Assembly: GCA_033439765.1 (NCBI GenBank)
Contig: JAULSN010000002.1
Location: forward strand, 5,580,001 to 5,644,000
Length of the DNA stretch: 64,000 bases
Source of the DNA: Lasiosphaeria ovina
Lineage: Eukaryota > Ascomycota > Sordariomycetes > Sordariales > Lasiosphaeriaceae
Direction of reading: 5' to 3'
Positions 33,737 to 46,311 of the stretch are shown one piece after another. Numbering within the stretch: position 1 is the stretch's first letter; every line of letters begins with the position of its first letter. A program made the translations under genes and the position numbers. The notes beneath the pieces were generated by a model. The model did no database searches, had not been told where the DNA came from, and was given only the letters and a program-made list of their open reading frames with translations.

Positions 33737-36684
33737 ATGACACAGCGCCAGAGCACTCATGTGCCAACCGTCCGTACAGAGACCGAGAAAGGCCTCGGAA
33801 TCACGCAACGCTCTTGCCCTCTGAATTTCAGCTGGAGCGGTGATGTTCGCAAGCGGTAAGTCGAGTTTGAAGCTCATCTATGCTTTTCACGTTGTGCCCC
33901 GACCAGTACCAAGGCGTGAAGCCCCAGAATCGTCTCACTTGTTGTCTACTTCACACCCACATCCACATCCGCTCTCGCTTCACCTTTGCCCATATTAAAC
34001 TGGGTCTCAAAAGAGCGGTCTTGCTAACATGTCACAGCTATACCGACTTTCTCGTCTACGAGATCCGCAAGGATGGCACAGTCCTCCATTTGAATGACTT
34101 TGACCTCAACGCGGCTGCGGAGGAACAGGTTAGTTCATCATCACGCTCAGCACGCTCGATTCTGGCTCTTGGCTTGACTTCTAACATTGTAAAATTACAG
34201 CAGCGTAAATATACCAATGGAAAAAATTCTCAGGCCAAGTCTGAAGAGCCGACTGCTCCCAAGCCGGCAGCTGCGAAGATCGAGCAGCCAGTTCAGCCAA
34301 TCTCTGAGATCTCTGAGACCGATCGCTTGGTTCTAGCCGGCTTGATCAACGAGACTGTCACGCCCAAGTTGATTGAGCTCGACCAGAAGGTCCAGGCCAA
34401 GAAGCCCATTATTTCCACTGAGCGGAATGTGGCGTTCGACCCCATCACGGATCGAACACAGCGAGCCACTGTCCACCAGGTTTGTACTCCGCTCTGCTCT
34501 GCGATTCAATCTCTTGCTAAAAGTAAACAGGAAATTCGCCGCATTTTTTCTGGTCGCATCGAGACGGTTGCCGACAATGTTGGCGTCATCACTGCCAGTG
34601 CTTCTAGGTGGGCCACGAGCAATCGCGCTGGCGGTAGGCAAGGAGGCCGTGACAACAACGGCCGCCACTTGAGAGACCAGGCCCTGAGCTTTGCGAAGCT
34701 TGGAGGCGAGTTTCTCCATTTCACTCTCTACAAGGAGAACAAGGATACCATGGATGCCATCAACACTATCGCCCGCCTTCTCAAGATCAAGGCTTCCAAC
34801 TTTGGCTTTGCCGGCACCAAGGATCGCCGTGCAGGTACCGTGCAGCGTATTAGCGTCTATCGCCAACGTGCTGCCAATATGCTTTGGCTCAACTCTAGAC
34901 TCCCAAATGTAAAGTTGGGAGACTTCAAGCATGAAACTCAGCCCCTCCAGCTTGGACAGCACGGCGGAAATGAGTTCGTCATCACGATCAAGAACTGCAT
35001 GCCATCTGGAGGCGGCGCGGATAGCTCTGTTCAGCAACGCGCGGCCTTGATTCAGCAGTCTGTAGAATGTGGGCTTGCCTATCTCAAGCACAACGGGTAC
35101 ATCAATTACTACGGCCTCCAGCGCTTTGGAACCCACGCAATTGGTACCCACCTGCTCGGAATGAAAGTCCTGAAGGGCGATTATGAGGGTGTCATCGAGG
35201 ATATCCTTCACGTTGATGAGGAGACCACGCAGAGCGTTCTTAACAACAACCACAAGAATTTCGGCTCTGGCAATGACGCAAACAGCCGCGATGATTACTT
35301 TCGGGCCAAATCTATCCTGATGTGGAAGGGGACGAAGAATGCGGAGAAAGCTCTAGAGGGTCTTCCCAAGCGGTTCAGTTCAGAAGCTGCTATTATCCGC
35401 CATCTCGGCAAGAGCCCCAAGGACTTCATGGGCGCTATCCTGAGCATCACTCGCGGCATGCGCATGATGTACATACACGCTTACCAGTCTTATGTCTGGA
35501 ACTACATGGCCACTCGCCGCTGGTCTGAATACGGCAACAAGGTTGTCGAGGGCGATCTGGTGCTTCTCGGAGATGATTCTGGCAAACCTCCGTCGGAGGA
35601 TGGCTCCGGTTCGGAGAGCGTATCCGATCTTGATGATGATAGCTACTACGCCCAGGCCCATCTGGTCACCGCCGAGGACATTGCAAACAACAAGTACAAC
35701 ATCTTCGATGTTGTCTTGCCGACACCCGGATACGATGTCATGTACCCGCGCAACGTAATTGGCGATTCATATGTCTCCTTCATGAAGAACGAGGAGAATG
35801 GCGGTATGGACCCTTACGATATGCGACGCCGCCACAAGGAATTCAGCCTGAGCGGCAACTATCGACATGTCATCGGGCGCTTTATCACAGAGCCTCAGTA
35901 CGGCATTCGGCTCTACTCGGACGACACGGAACAGATGTATCCAACAGACTTGGATTTCTGCAATCACAAGAAGGCATTGGAGAAGGCAAAGGGTCGTCGC
36001 CGCCCCCCGTCTCCGACGACGCCCCAATTGGCTCACTGGGGCCACTTTTCAAACAATGCCGAGGCGTATGACGATGCCATGGCGGCTGATCGGCGCCGTA
36101 AAGCTTCCCAGGAGCCTGTTTCTGATGGCGTTGTTGTTACCAACGAGACCTGGGTCGAGACGGGCCTTGACGGTAGTTCTAAGCGTGTTAAGCTCGCGCA
36201 ACATGATCACCAGTTCAAGACCGAGACCAAGGACTCCTCCAATGAATCTCCTATGGATATTTCACGGTCTCCTGTTGAGGCTGATGCCTCTCTCACGGTG
36301 GTTGAGGATAATACTGGTGTTGCGGAGGTATCGTCGAAGGCAAACTCGGACACGGCGATGAATGTGTCGCGGGAAGACCCCCACAGCTGGTACGGAGCCG
36401 GCATACCCGCAGTTCCTGGTGTGAGCGACACCAAGGCTCTAGCAAACACCGAGAATGACGAGACTGGAACTTCAAGCAATACCAAAGTTGCCGGCGTCGA
36501 AGTTCCTGTCCTTCGCGCTCCTTCGGACAACCCAATCTCTTCGCCGAACACCTCCACCATCGATTTCGGCGACAACCAGGATGCCAACAAGATTGCCGTC
36601 ATCCTAAAGTTCCAGTTGAAGACCAGCAACTACGCTACTGTTGTTCTTCGAGAGCTCATGGGCACCACTGTCGAACTGGCCTAG
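33737..36684 (+). CDS. PUS7: Pus7, TruD-family tRNA/snRNA/mRNA pseudouridine synthase
   Basis: Four exons, 33737-33855, 34038-34128, 34201-34479 and 34531-36684, total 2643 nt and 880 aa. The start (MTQRQSTHVPTVRT) leads into GITQRSCPLNFSWSGDVRKR and, across the first junction, RYTDFLVYEI, the conserved Pus7 opening. The catalytic motif GFAGTKDRRAGTVQ places the catalytic Asp near residue 261. The TRUD insertion domain and the ending LRELMGTTVEL are present. Pus7 modifies uridine in UNUAR contexts of tRNA, U2 snRNA and mRNA, in nucleus and cytoplasm. The 5' leader is pyrimidine-rich. Introns 2 (72 bp) and 3 (51 bp) are both multiples of three and free of stops. A ~120-residue Ser/Thr/Asp-rich segment (near 36060-36560) interrupts the C-terminal part and is longer than in yeast. 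Confidence 0.93.
34129..34200 (+). other. PUS7 intron 2, stop-free and 72 bp
   Basis: GTTAGT donor, CTAAC branch sequence and TTACAG acceptor. At 72 bp it is 24 codons with no stop in the PUS7 frame, so retention would insert 24 residues after EEQ. Confidence 0.75.
34480..34530 (+). other. PUS7 intron 3, stop-free and 51 bp
   Basis: GTTTGT donor, GCTAA branch-like sequence and AACAG acceptor. At 51 bp it is 17 codons with no stop. Removing it joins VHQ to EIRRIF, which matches the family. Retention would insert 17 residues in the catalytic half. Confidence 0.75.
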
Positions 36685-38355
36685 AGCATGCTACCACCAC
36701 ATCTCTACTGAGGCAACAACATATATGATTAGCCTCTCGGCACATCACCGCGACCGCTCACGGCGCGGTTTACTATGGTCGTGATATCTTCCAATTAGAT
36801 TTGGGAGCTTTGTCGATTTTTCTTTATGTCTGCTTTGCTTGGCAGATAATCGCTCTGATAGGATCAGTATATTTATTGTCGATGCTACGAAGGCACCGTC
36901 TTGATATGAGCGGTTGTCATTTTCTTTTCGGTTGTCGACCCATTTTCCTTGTCTTACGAGGGCCCGGGCAAAAGGTCATGGAATTGCCACACCCGGGAGC
37001 CTACACTCATTATTCTGATTGATGGTTACGAACTTTGACACGGTCTTTCGCGATGTCCTGCTTTGCAGAGATGTTGCAGCGATGGCTGTATCGTCATAAA
37101 CTGTCTTACATCAAACACAATTAGTTTGTTACTTCCGATGGGGAAGTAATCTGGTTTCGCTCAGGGGGTTGGGGTGCGTTTGCTTTTACATGGTCGGCTG
37201 CTCTGTCTGAGCAGCCAAGCGTAGAACTGGGCATCTTGTTGCAGGTTGGCGGGTTCGCTTGTCATATAGTCTCCTCGTGCATAATTTCTCTTTGGCGTTA
37301 GGTAGAGAGAGGGCGCGACGTGATACCCTGGAGCAGAGGATCTGAGATATACCCCTTTACGATCGGCAAAAGTAGATATTGTAGGTACAAAATCCAGCAA
37401 GTTATGCAGATGATCTTGCGGTGCAAGCGAATCATTACGTGTATGTGAAGAGCGACGGTGAATCCCAAGACCCTTTCTTTGTCTTTCAGGTCGTGAAGGT
37501 GTACTCTTCGGGCTGTATCTCGAAAGACAAGAAAGATATAAGAACGACTAAATCGTATATTTCAGGCACGTCGACGGTTGATCTGTCTGGGCCTATGCCG
37601 TCACATAGTTAGAGTCATCTTGCTAGCAAAGTCCCGAACAAGGTGGCAAGGATAAATCCATATGCAACTCGGAAACAACCAAGCCAAGATAATACATTGA
37701 GATGCTACAGAGCTTACGAGTCCTGACAAGACGGGCAGGGCAGTGCAGGGCAGGGCAGGTTTTGTCTCTCTTGTTAACACGCTTGCTTGTTGAATGCCTA
37801 GACTGAGTGAGCTTTCTGAGACGGTCGAGGGCATCTGAAACCACAACGATAGTCATGTTTTCAATAGAAAAAAAGGATTTTATTCCTAAGATCCCGCTTG
37901 TTCAAGACAAGGCAAAACTAGCCAGATACGTCAGGCGATGAATGATAAACCCCCAACCGAGACAACCCAAGCAGATCGTGTGAAAATGTTTTTCAATAAT
38001 AAAAGGTATCTCCGTCAATATATCCTATGACCCTCATTAGGCCACACATACACGCGCAGTTGCGGCACGTTATTCCTTTGAACCCCAAACGTTCTTCTGC
38101 GCTGAACAGCCATGTGCTGCTGGAGCCACCGCCGCTTCTGCAATCTTTGATCTCCCCCGTGGCGACTATCGGCCCATATGGACAACGAGGGGGCGCAATA
38201 TTCGTCTTGTCACCGTCGAGCTGATGCTGCTGTTGATGTTTATCTTCTGTATGTACGGTTGCACCCGGTCTCACTAGTGCCGTCGCAGGAATAATAGACC
38301 GTGTTTCAGTCGCTACTCCTTTCTATCCCTTTTTTAAGTTTCCGGCAGTCTGGGA
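36685..38355. other. Convergent 3' intergenic region, 1.7 kb
   Basis: This lies between the stop codons of PUS7 and the MAPKK gene. It is mixed in composition, with T-rich and A-rich patches and a CAGGGCAGTG stutter near 37735-37757. No exon, tRNA or structured repeat is supported. Confidence 0.5.
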
Positions 38356-39962
38356 CTACGCCTGCTGGGGGGCATCTTGCGTATCCCAACCCCAAACCTG
38401 GGACAGGTAGCGGGCCATGTTGACGCGCTTGGACCGCATCTCGACCATCCAAGGATGCTCAAGCATGCGCCACGGGCTAGCTCTGCGGTGGGATTCCTTT
38501 TCCAAGCTGTGAGACACGGTGGGTTAGCGGGGTCGGGATAAATGTTGACAGAAAAACAACACGTACCAGCACTCAATGAAGTACTTGAAGCTCTGACTCC
38601 AAAAGATGTTTGCTTCGGGCTCGTCCTTGAGCTTGGGGATGGGTTGGCGGACGATGTAGGTCAGGAGGTCGATGAGGCCGGCACGCGGCTGCATCTCGGT
38701 CCCGTCGGCGGGGAAGGGGAAGCGATGCTGGGCAACCTCGAGCAGGGTAACACCTGTGGACCAGACATCGGATGTGATGGTATACGACTTGCCGGTAATG
38801 CGTTCGGGGGCCATGTAGTAGCTGGTACCAATGAAGGTATCGGCCTCGCCCTTTGTGCCGAAGTCGCCTGAGACGCCAAAGTCGCAGAGCTTGACCTCGC
38901 CATTGCGGCAGAGGAGAATGTTGCTGGGCTTGATATCACGGTGGATGATCTTCTTGCTGTGCAGGTAGGTCAGGCCGTGGAGGACGCCCTCGGCAATCTT
39001 GCCGAGCACCTTCTCGCCTGTACGCCCGCCAAGCCGCTTCACCTCCTTGTAGATGCTATCCAGCGACCCACCCTCGCAGAATTCCATGGCGATGGAAATG
39101 GTTGAAGTCGACGGATCGACGAAGGCGCCATAGTAGCGGCAGATGTGTTCCGAGGCGCAGTTCTTGTTGAAACCGAGCTCACGCACAATCTGCTTCTTGA
39201 CGTCGGGATCTGGATTTGTTGTGATAACCTAGAGCGAAATATGTCAGCTATCAGGCTTTCATCCCAACCTTTTCACCGGTGAAGCACTCATACCTTTAGA
39301 GCGAAAACTGTTGTACCCCCGACCAGCTTACACCTCGTCACGGCGCCACCGGCGCCTTCACCAAGACTCCCAAGCTCAACGACTCTCCTCTCCATACTGG
39401 CGATCCGCCATCCGTCGTCATCAAGATCCTCGACGTCTAATGTCCTTGCTCTCTCCAGACTGAGCTTGTCGAAGTTTTCGAGGCCGTGCAGGCTGCCTTC
39501 GCGTTCCATGCCCACGGCACTCTCACTCGCATTCGAGTACAGCGAGCCGACAGCGGAGACGGGGTCCGGCGTCCCCTGGGGTCTGTTTGATCCGATTCCA
39601 TACTGACTGGCAAAGGAGAGAACGCTAAACTGCGATGCGGCGCTAGTTGGGTTGCTGGCGCGGCCGTCGAGGGGACCGAAACTGCCGCTCCTGCTGTGAG
39701 CGGCACTGCTTTCGCTGCCGCCGCTGGCGCTCTGGTTCTGGGTTATGAGATGGAGTTGATGTGGGTTATGGGGGGCTCCCGAGCCGCCCATCGGAGTGGC
39801 CAGCTTCAGGGTGGGCAGGGCCGGGCGCCCCGGGGGTGGCCCGGGTGGGTTTCCGAGAGGCTTGACATTGGGAGATGGAGGGATGGCGAGTCCCAAGCGT
39901 GGCGCTCGGCCGGGACGGGAGCCGGGAATGGCCGGCCGAAGGAGAGGCACGGGCGCTGACAT
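38356..39962 (-). CDS. mkk1: Cell-wall-integrity MAP kinase kinase (Mkk1/MkkA type)
   Basis: Three exons, 39962-39294, 39228-38567 and 38506-38356, total 1482 nt and 493 aa. The start is [10 protein letters not shown] with context CCCACCATG; the longer open frame upstream begins at TTG and is not a start. [15 protein letters not shown] is the conserved N terminus of fungal Mkk1 proteins. The kinase domain has the Gly loop [31 protein letters not shown], the activation segment [15 protein letters not shown] and [20 protein letters not shown]. It acts between the MAPKKK Bck1 and the MAPK Slt2/MpkA in cell wall stress signalling. The second junction restores two adjacent cysteines (FIECCLEKE). 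A CTAAC and CACAG pair upstream (near 40030) hints at a 5' UTR intron. Confidence 0.94.
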
Positions 39963-42900
39963 GGTGGGAACGGGTGCGGAGGCTGGTTGCTGTGGGAGCT
40001 CGATAGTAGGCTGTGAGGCCTTGAAGGTTTGCTCAGTCAAAGCGTTAGCAAGAGTACCACACTGCCACGGCCAATGCCCGTGTCCGACTTTTCTCTCTCT
40101 CCCTTGGGAGTGCGAGCTCCTTTAGACAGAGATAGAGTAAGACACAGCCAGTCGGCAACGGTCAAGTAAGAGGCGGCCAAGTAAGAGGTACAGCACAGGG
40201 AGAAAGAGCGGAGGCAGTCCAGAATGACAAAGACAAAAGTTCGGACGAGAGGAGGGAAGGGAAGCAGACGAGAGAGACAGGATAAGAGAAAGTAAAATAA
40301 GAGACGGTGATCCATACAGTACGAGGTGCAGCACCGTCGCTGCTTTGGTTTTCGTAATCGACCATTGGGGTGCGTCGGGGTTGGGAGGGGGGCTCCCAGT
40401 TGCTTGCTCGGCTGCGTGTTTGGCTGCTTGCTTGCTGTCTGGCCTCGCTCGTTCGCTATCACCACAGAGGAACCAACAGCGAAGCTGGCCGAAATGCAGA
40501 CGCAGACGCAGGTGCAGAAGCAAAAGCGGAGGGACAGAGAAGCAGGAGGCACCGAGTTGGCGGTGACCCCAGCGGGTGGGCTGAGATAATAGGCCCGAAG
40601 CGCCAAAGCACCAGCAGCAGCAACAAAGCTGACAGGTCCCGACGAGACTTTGCTATGACTTGGAGAAGCTTGGACGCGGGTGTGGACGTGGGAACGGGCG
40701 TGTGTGTGCGGGCGTGCGTGTGTGCGTACGTGCGTGGACGTAAAGACGAACTGTGGACGCTGTCCCAAGCCGAAGTATGGGATACTTTGATGGCTGGAAA
40801 GGCGCAATGCGAAAGCAGTATCTTTGTATTGTACGACAAGGCAAGGTCGGCGACTGCGAGTGGGGGGGATGGATCAGAAGAGGAGATTAGAGAAGAGGGG
40901 GTGCGTGTTCCAGTTGTCGTTTGTATGTAAGTATGCCCTTTTCGGCCCTGGGCTGAGGCTGTTGGTTCGAGATGTTGGCGGGTGCTGGACCATGGACTGG
41001 CTTGGTTCGTGGGATGATTCGCAGATGCGGTGACGAGGGCCGTCTACGACATTTACGGGGCGGCAGATAGGACCAAGTTGCTGGCTGCCCTGAGGTGGGA
41101 TGGAACTCGCCAAAACTGCTGGTCAGGTTGGGTTGGCGGCGCCTGAGGCGAGGTGTGCAGGTCGTGGGGACAGCTTAGGTTGTCCCCGCCCCTCCTCAGA
41201 TATAAACCTAGACAGGGGGCCCCCCCAGTGCGCAGGAAGGCGGGCATCCATGGCATGGGCTGCGCAGCGAGCGAGGCGCCGACCTTCCCAGGGCTCCAGG
41301 GCTCTCGCCGTTTGGGCCTCCCTGCGCGCGACTTGATTGCTCCGCTAGCCAATGTGATGAGCCAGGGGTCCCCGAAAGTGGAGGGTCAGTCCTGGAAGGC
41401 GGGGCACGGGGGCACAATGGAAACTGGAAAGACCTGCCCCGACTTCGAGCCTGCCTCTTTAGCACGCCTTATGGGCCTTATGGATCCGGCAGCGTACTAT
41501 AATACAAGTGTATACCGGATACACGTAAATGTATGGAGTAAGAAGATGCTCTGAACGGTCTACGGGTACGGATTGCGACACTACGCCGTACAGAACGAGC
41601 GACAGGCTCGGCTAGGGTGGCGAGCCTAACTCTACACTACTACACTACTAGTAGGAGACATGTCTAAGGTAAGGAAGGCAATTGGGGTCAAAATGAGGGG
41701 TGGGTAGGCAACCCGGGCAAGGGCAACAAACAATTGTCCAGCATGACACCTCAGCCCAGGCGGGGACGTATCCGTAATCTCCCTCTCAACCCCGTGCCGG
41801 GGAAACTAAAAGATTTTGTATGTATATACAATAGATATATCGTACATGCTGTATCAGAAATCTCGGTGCTCAATACTCACTCTGAGAATTCCATGCCTAT
41901 TTTGCGGAAGCAAATCAAGAAAAGCTGCACTGAGAAGAAGCAGCGGTGATGGCTCCCGCTCGTCGAGGATCCGTGCTTCTAGGCCGGACCTAGGTCTACT
42001 GTGTAGTGTAAGGGAGGGTGAGGGGGAGTGGGCGGGGGAACGCCCTGAAAACGCCAGCACTGAGTGGACGCCACCAACGCCATTTCACTTGCAGGGGCCC
42101 TTCACACCCTCCCAGCCAAGGCCATCCAGGGCATACAGAGCAGTCCGTCTTGGGCAGACGCACAGCACAGGACACGGTGATGAGTGCTCTGGCCGGAGCT
42201 GCACTGTGCAGCTCTGGCCGATCATCTTCAAGCTCCGACGAATGGGATGGCTGTCTCGGCTCCCGATTTCTTCCCCCCCATCCCCATCCACAATTCCAAC
42301 AATCCCACGTAGGCGCTCCTGAGACGTGAAGGGTGTAATGTAGGGCTTCCGGCAGCCAACATAATTAGCGGGGAATGGCTCAATGGTTCTTCAGTTCCGG
42401 CCGGTCTCAAAGCCAGGCGAACGTACATATGGACATGGGCTGATAAGGTTATTTGACGGGTTATTGCGACCTATTGGTTGTTTCCCTACGAATACCGTTG
42501 AAGGAGGAGTTGCCTCCCGCCGGCATTCGGGACTGTGCCGTATCTGACGGACTGGGTTTGCCTGGTGAGGTACGTGCTGATGCTGTCGCTGGATTCAGCA
42601 GTTGGGGGGAGAGAGCTGGGGTCCGAATCGCCCCCCGAGGCGACGATGCGCACCTGATGGATGCTGATCCAACACGACGTGTCCGCCATTCCACAGATCT
42701 GGCCATTCCATGGCAAATGTTTTAGAGTGCGTCTCCTACTACTGTTAAAACGTCCCCACGTACTGTAGTCCACCACACATAACCCTAACCCTGGCGACAT
42801 ACGGGGACGTTTTAACAGTAGTAGGAGACGCACTCAAGTTTAATTACTATTACGGAAGCAGAAAGACTCCATGTTATCAAGTTCCAGAACTCGAGACTGA

Positions 42901-44405
42901 ATGTCTCTAGACTATTCCGACGGCTCTTGAGAGGGTTCATCTAAAAGACTCCATGAGTCACTGGCATTGAAGGCATCTGGAAGTTTTCCTAGAGTTGTTT
43001 GCTGGAGACTTCTGACAGAAATTGGTTTAGTCTGAATACCGGATTAGACTTGTAACTGTCCGTACTATCCCATTTTACCTATTTGGGACCGTAGGTAGCG
43101 AGAGACAACGATGGAATGGCACCTGACTAACACCCTGTGTCACAATGTCGCTTATAGGTCTTGCTGATGATTCCTCTGCAGGTTGATGACGACAAACGTC
43201 GGTCACGATAATACGGCAATGGGCTTTCCCAGACCCCGAGCCCAGGGCCACAAGAGGGGCCGATCTTAGCGCCACTGGCCAGCCATGCCCGATCTCCCCG
43301 GGCTTGGGTCAACGGGCACTGGTCGACGATGGCCACCTGCCGAGCCAACAGCAGGAATCGGAAATTGGCTCTCCAAAGCTCGCGATGCGAGTTGCAAAAC
43401 AAGTTTATAACTTAGACCAGTTAAGTTTTAACAGATGCGCTTCTGCATCTCGCGGCCATTCATTGCTCAGGCTGCCAGCCAATGGCGAACAAGGAAGACT
43501 TGGAGCTCTCGAGTCTGGAGGTGCCTAGCCTGTTCAAGACGCCAATACCACAACCCAGCAATGGAAGCGCGGGCGGCCACGGCCATGGCCATGTTCACGT
43601 TCACATTCAGTATCCACAACCTCAAACTTCACGGTCTGTTGGGACACTGGCGCGGTGGGTGCGTGGGCCGAAGGATTCCATGGCGTTGGCGTGTTACACA
43701 AAGCACCGGGAGGTTCGTACGTAACGGTGCAGTCCGCCGACGGACAGGCCGCCACTCAGCATCAGCACGCATCTTCTCGATCTCGCTTCTCGTCCTTCTA
43801 GTCTCGAACCAGGTTTAGAGGAGGCCCAAAGAGGCAACGACACTGAGCTTAAAGCTGCAAGGACCCAGGAGAACAGCAACAGCAGGCAGGTCCCACCCAG
43901 GACCCAGGAGATCGACACACGACAAGACGACAGCCGACTTTTCCAGGCGCCTATATGCGCGTCTCCCCGTTAAGCGCCGGTGTCCGTGGACTGCCATTGG
44001 CTAGCCTAGACCCGGCGCTGCAGGTGTGCGTGCGGTTCGCGTCGCTTGGGAAGGGAAAGGACCCACTCGCAGGCCCATTTTCAAGCCCAGATCGCGGCAG
44101 CGGGCGGGCGGGGTGGGGCCACACCCTTGCCAGCCTGCGCTTCGGCGGCCAGTGCCCCACATTTTCCCTGCCAAGTTGCTCCAGGCTTTGGCGGCATTTG
44201 GTACGGAGTAAATTGTGAATATTTTTTTTTTTGATAGCAGGAAAGCGCGGCGGCTCTCGACCTTCCATACCCGATTCTGAGTTGTGTCTGCCCACCACTT
44301 GGCCCTTCGGTAATCTTGTTTTGTTTCATGCACGCTGTCAAGCGAGCTGCAGATCTGCAATCCCATTTCCAAGCTTTCAAGCTGAAGGCCCCAGCAATAG
44401 CAGCA
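39963..44405. other. 4.4 kb gene-poor region between divergent MKK1 and DBP8
   Basis: It holds both promoters. The MKK1 leader side (39963-40900) is long and CT-rich on the minus strand, with a GTGTGTGC repeat around 40700. The hairpin element at 42725-42835 is listed separately. TACGGAGTA lies at 44201-44209, close to the DBP8 start. ORFs of 70-130 aa are present but have no recognisable domain and overlap on opposite strands, as expected of random GC-rich frames. Confidence 0.5.
42725..42835. mobile_element. Hairpin element with perfect 33-bp terminal inverted repeats (MITE-like)
   Basis: 42725-42757 and 42803-42835 are exact reverse complements over 33 bp (outer end GAGTGCGTCTCC, inner end ACGTCCCC). 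The 45-bp spacer contains TAACCCTAACCCT (42780-42792), two telomere-type CCCTAA units. Total size is 111 bp with no ORF. Perfect arms mean the element is young or under constraint. I see no clear target-site duplication, so transposon origin is an inference. The transcript would fold into a 33-bp stem. Confidence 0.75.
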
Positions 44406-46311
44406 ATGCCATCGGCCGCGCCTGCAAAGGCAAAGGCAAAGGCGAAGAAGGCCAAGGCCGCCAAAGCGAGGCCAACAGCCGCCGTCTTCGACCAAGCAGA
44501 TGCAGACGCAGACGCTGCCCATGTCGCCCCGCCAGTCTCGGCGTCAAGCGACGACGACGAGGAGCCGAGTGCCGGGTCGGGTTCTGTATCCGGCTCAGAT
44601 GTAGACTCAGGGTCAGACTCAGACTCGGACCCAGGTTCACACTCAGACTCAGGCTCGGGCTCAGACTCTAACCCCAATTCGGACTCTCTGGACAATGCCA
44701 GTCCCAGGAAACGACGGCGCACCTCGCCCTCGCCCAAGACTGATGCACCCACCCTCAAGTCTGCCTTCAGCGTTCCCTCGCGGATAAAACGCGGACAGGA
44801 CAAGGCAGCTGAGGATGGAGTAGGCGCACACGCACACGCACACGCACACGCACACGCTGCCGCTGGTCCTGCCGCGCTGCCTATCCCGGCCCCGCGGATC
44901 CTGGCCCCTATCGACGCAACCACCAGCTTCGACTCGCTTAATGTTCGCCCATGGCTGGTCCAGGCCTTGGCCAACATGGCCATCAAGCGGCCCACGGCCA
45001 TCCAGAAGCAGACCATCCCCATTATTCTGTCGGGCAGAGACTGCATCGGAGGCAGCAGGACTGGTTCCGGAAAGACGGTGGCCTTTGCCGTCCCCATGTT
45101 GCAGAGATGGGCCGAGAACCCCTCGGCCATCTTTGGCCTCGTCCTCACCCCCACTCGGTACGTCCCCGAGTCGTGTGCGTGAATCACGTAAATGATATGA
45201 GTAATAATGCACTTGACTTGTTTTCTAACCACGTAATGCATACAGAGAACTGGCTCTGCAGATATACGAGCAGTTCAAGGCCATCTCCGCGCCGCAGTCG
45301 CTCAAGGCCATCCTCATCACCGGAGGCTCTGACATGCGGTCGCAGGCCATCGCCCTGGCCCAGCGGCCGCATGTTGTCATCGCGACCCCTGGCCGCCTGG
45401 CTGATCACATCCGGACTTCGGGTGATGATACGGTCGGCGGGCTCAAGCGGGTCCGTTTCGTCGTGTTGGACGAGGCCGACCGTCTCTTGGCAGCCGGCAA
45501 CGGCGTGGGCAGCATGTTGCCCGACGTAGAGGAGTGCCTCGGTGCCCTGCCGCCGCCCTCGGCCCGCCAGACTCTCCTGTTCACGGCTACCGTCACCCCC
45601 GAGGTCCGCGCGCTCAAGGACATGCCGCGGCAGGCCGGCCGGGAGCCCGTGTTCGTGTGCGAAATCGACACGCAGGGACCCGCCATCCCCGCGACGCTAA
45701 ACCAGATGCACCTCCAGGTGCCCGTCACGCACCGCGAGCACTACCTGCACATATTCCTACTAACACCCACCAACGTGGACAAGCCGCTCATCATCTTCTG
45801 CAACCGCACGTCGACGGCCGACTTCCTGCACCACATGCTGCGGCTGCTGGACCACCGCGTCACGGCGCTGCACTCCAAGCTGCCGCAGCGGCAGCGCATC
45901 GACAACCTGGCGCGGTTCCGGGCCTCGGCCGCCCGTATCCTCGTCGCCACCGACGTGGCCGCCAGAGGCCTCGACATCCCCGAGGTCAAGCTCGTCATCA
46001 ACTACGACATCCCGCGCGACCCGGACGACTACATCCACCGCGTCGGCCGCACGGCGCGCGCGGGCCGCAAGGGCGACGCCGTCACCTTTGTCGGCCAGCG
46101 CGACGTCGACTTGGTGCTGGCCATCGAGCAGCGCGTCGGCAGGCAGCTCGAGCCCTGGCGCGAGGACAGCGTCAACCTCGAGGCGCGCGTCGTCCGCGAC
46201 GCCCTCAAGGTCGTCGGCGAGAAGAAGCGCGAGGCCCTGCTCGAGATGGAGGAGAACAGGGAGGTCGGCGGCAAGCGCAAGCGCACCAAGCAGAAGCTAC
46301 GCATACAGTGA
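44406..46311 (+). CDS. DBP8: DEAD-box RNA helicase Dbp8, ribosome biogenesis
   Basis: Two exons, 44406-45157 and 45246-46311, join in phase 2 (CG|A, Arg) and restore motif Ia PTRELA. Length is 605 aa. An ATG at 44328 in the same frame is an alternative start. The N-terminal ~170 residues are low-complexity: Lys/Ala, then Ser/Asp repeats, then an [10 protein letters not shown] stretch encoded by a CACACG repeat. Helicase motifs are complete: Q motif ([11 protein letters not shown]), GSRTGSGKT near residue 216, [13 protein letters not shown] near 325, TATV in place of [12 protein letters not shown] and [11 protein letters not shown]. Dbp8 is a nucleolar ATPase for 40S ribosomal subunit maturation, activated by Esf2 in yeast. 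The basic C terminus ([12 protein letters not shown]) fits. Confidence 0.9.

Noticed and set aside
39963..40040. Longer MKK1 start at 40040
   Set aside because: The codon is TTG; the conserved N terminus begins at the ATG at 39962 with a good context.
40037..40807. 256-codon minus-strand frame upstream of MKK1
   Set aside because: Low-complexity His/Thr and Ser/Leu/Phe runs from CT-rich leader DNA; no domain.
41630..41660. ACTACTAGTAGGAGAC resembling the hairpin element arm at 42803-42835
   Set aside because: The match is limited to about 12 bases and has no partner arm, so it may be chance.
43482..43724. 80-codon frame with ATG and His/Val repeats
   Set aside because: No homologous domain, no clear splice partner, and similar frames occur on the opposite strand. 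Kept out for lack of support.
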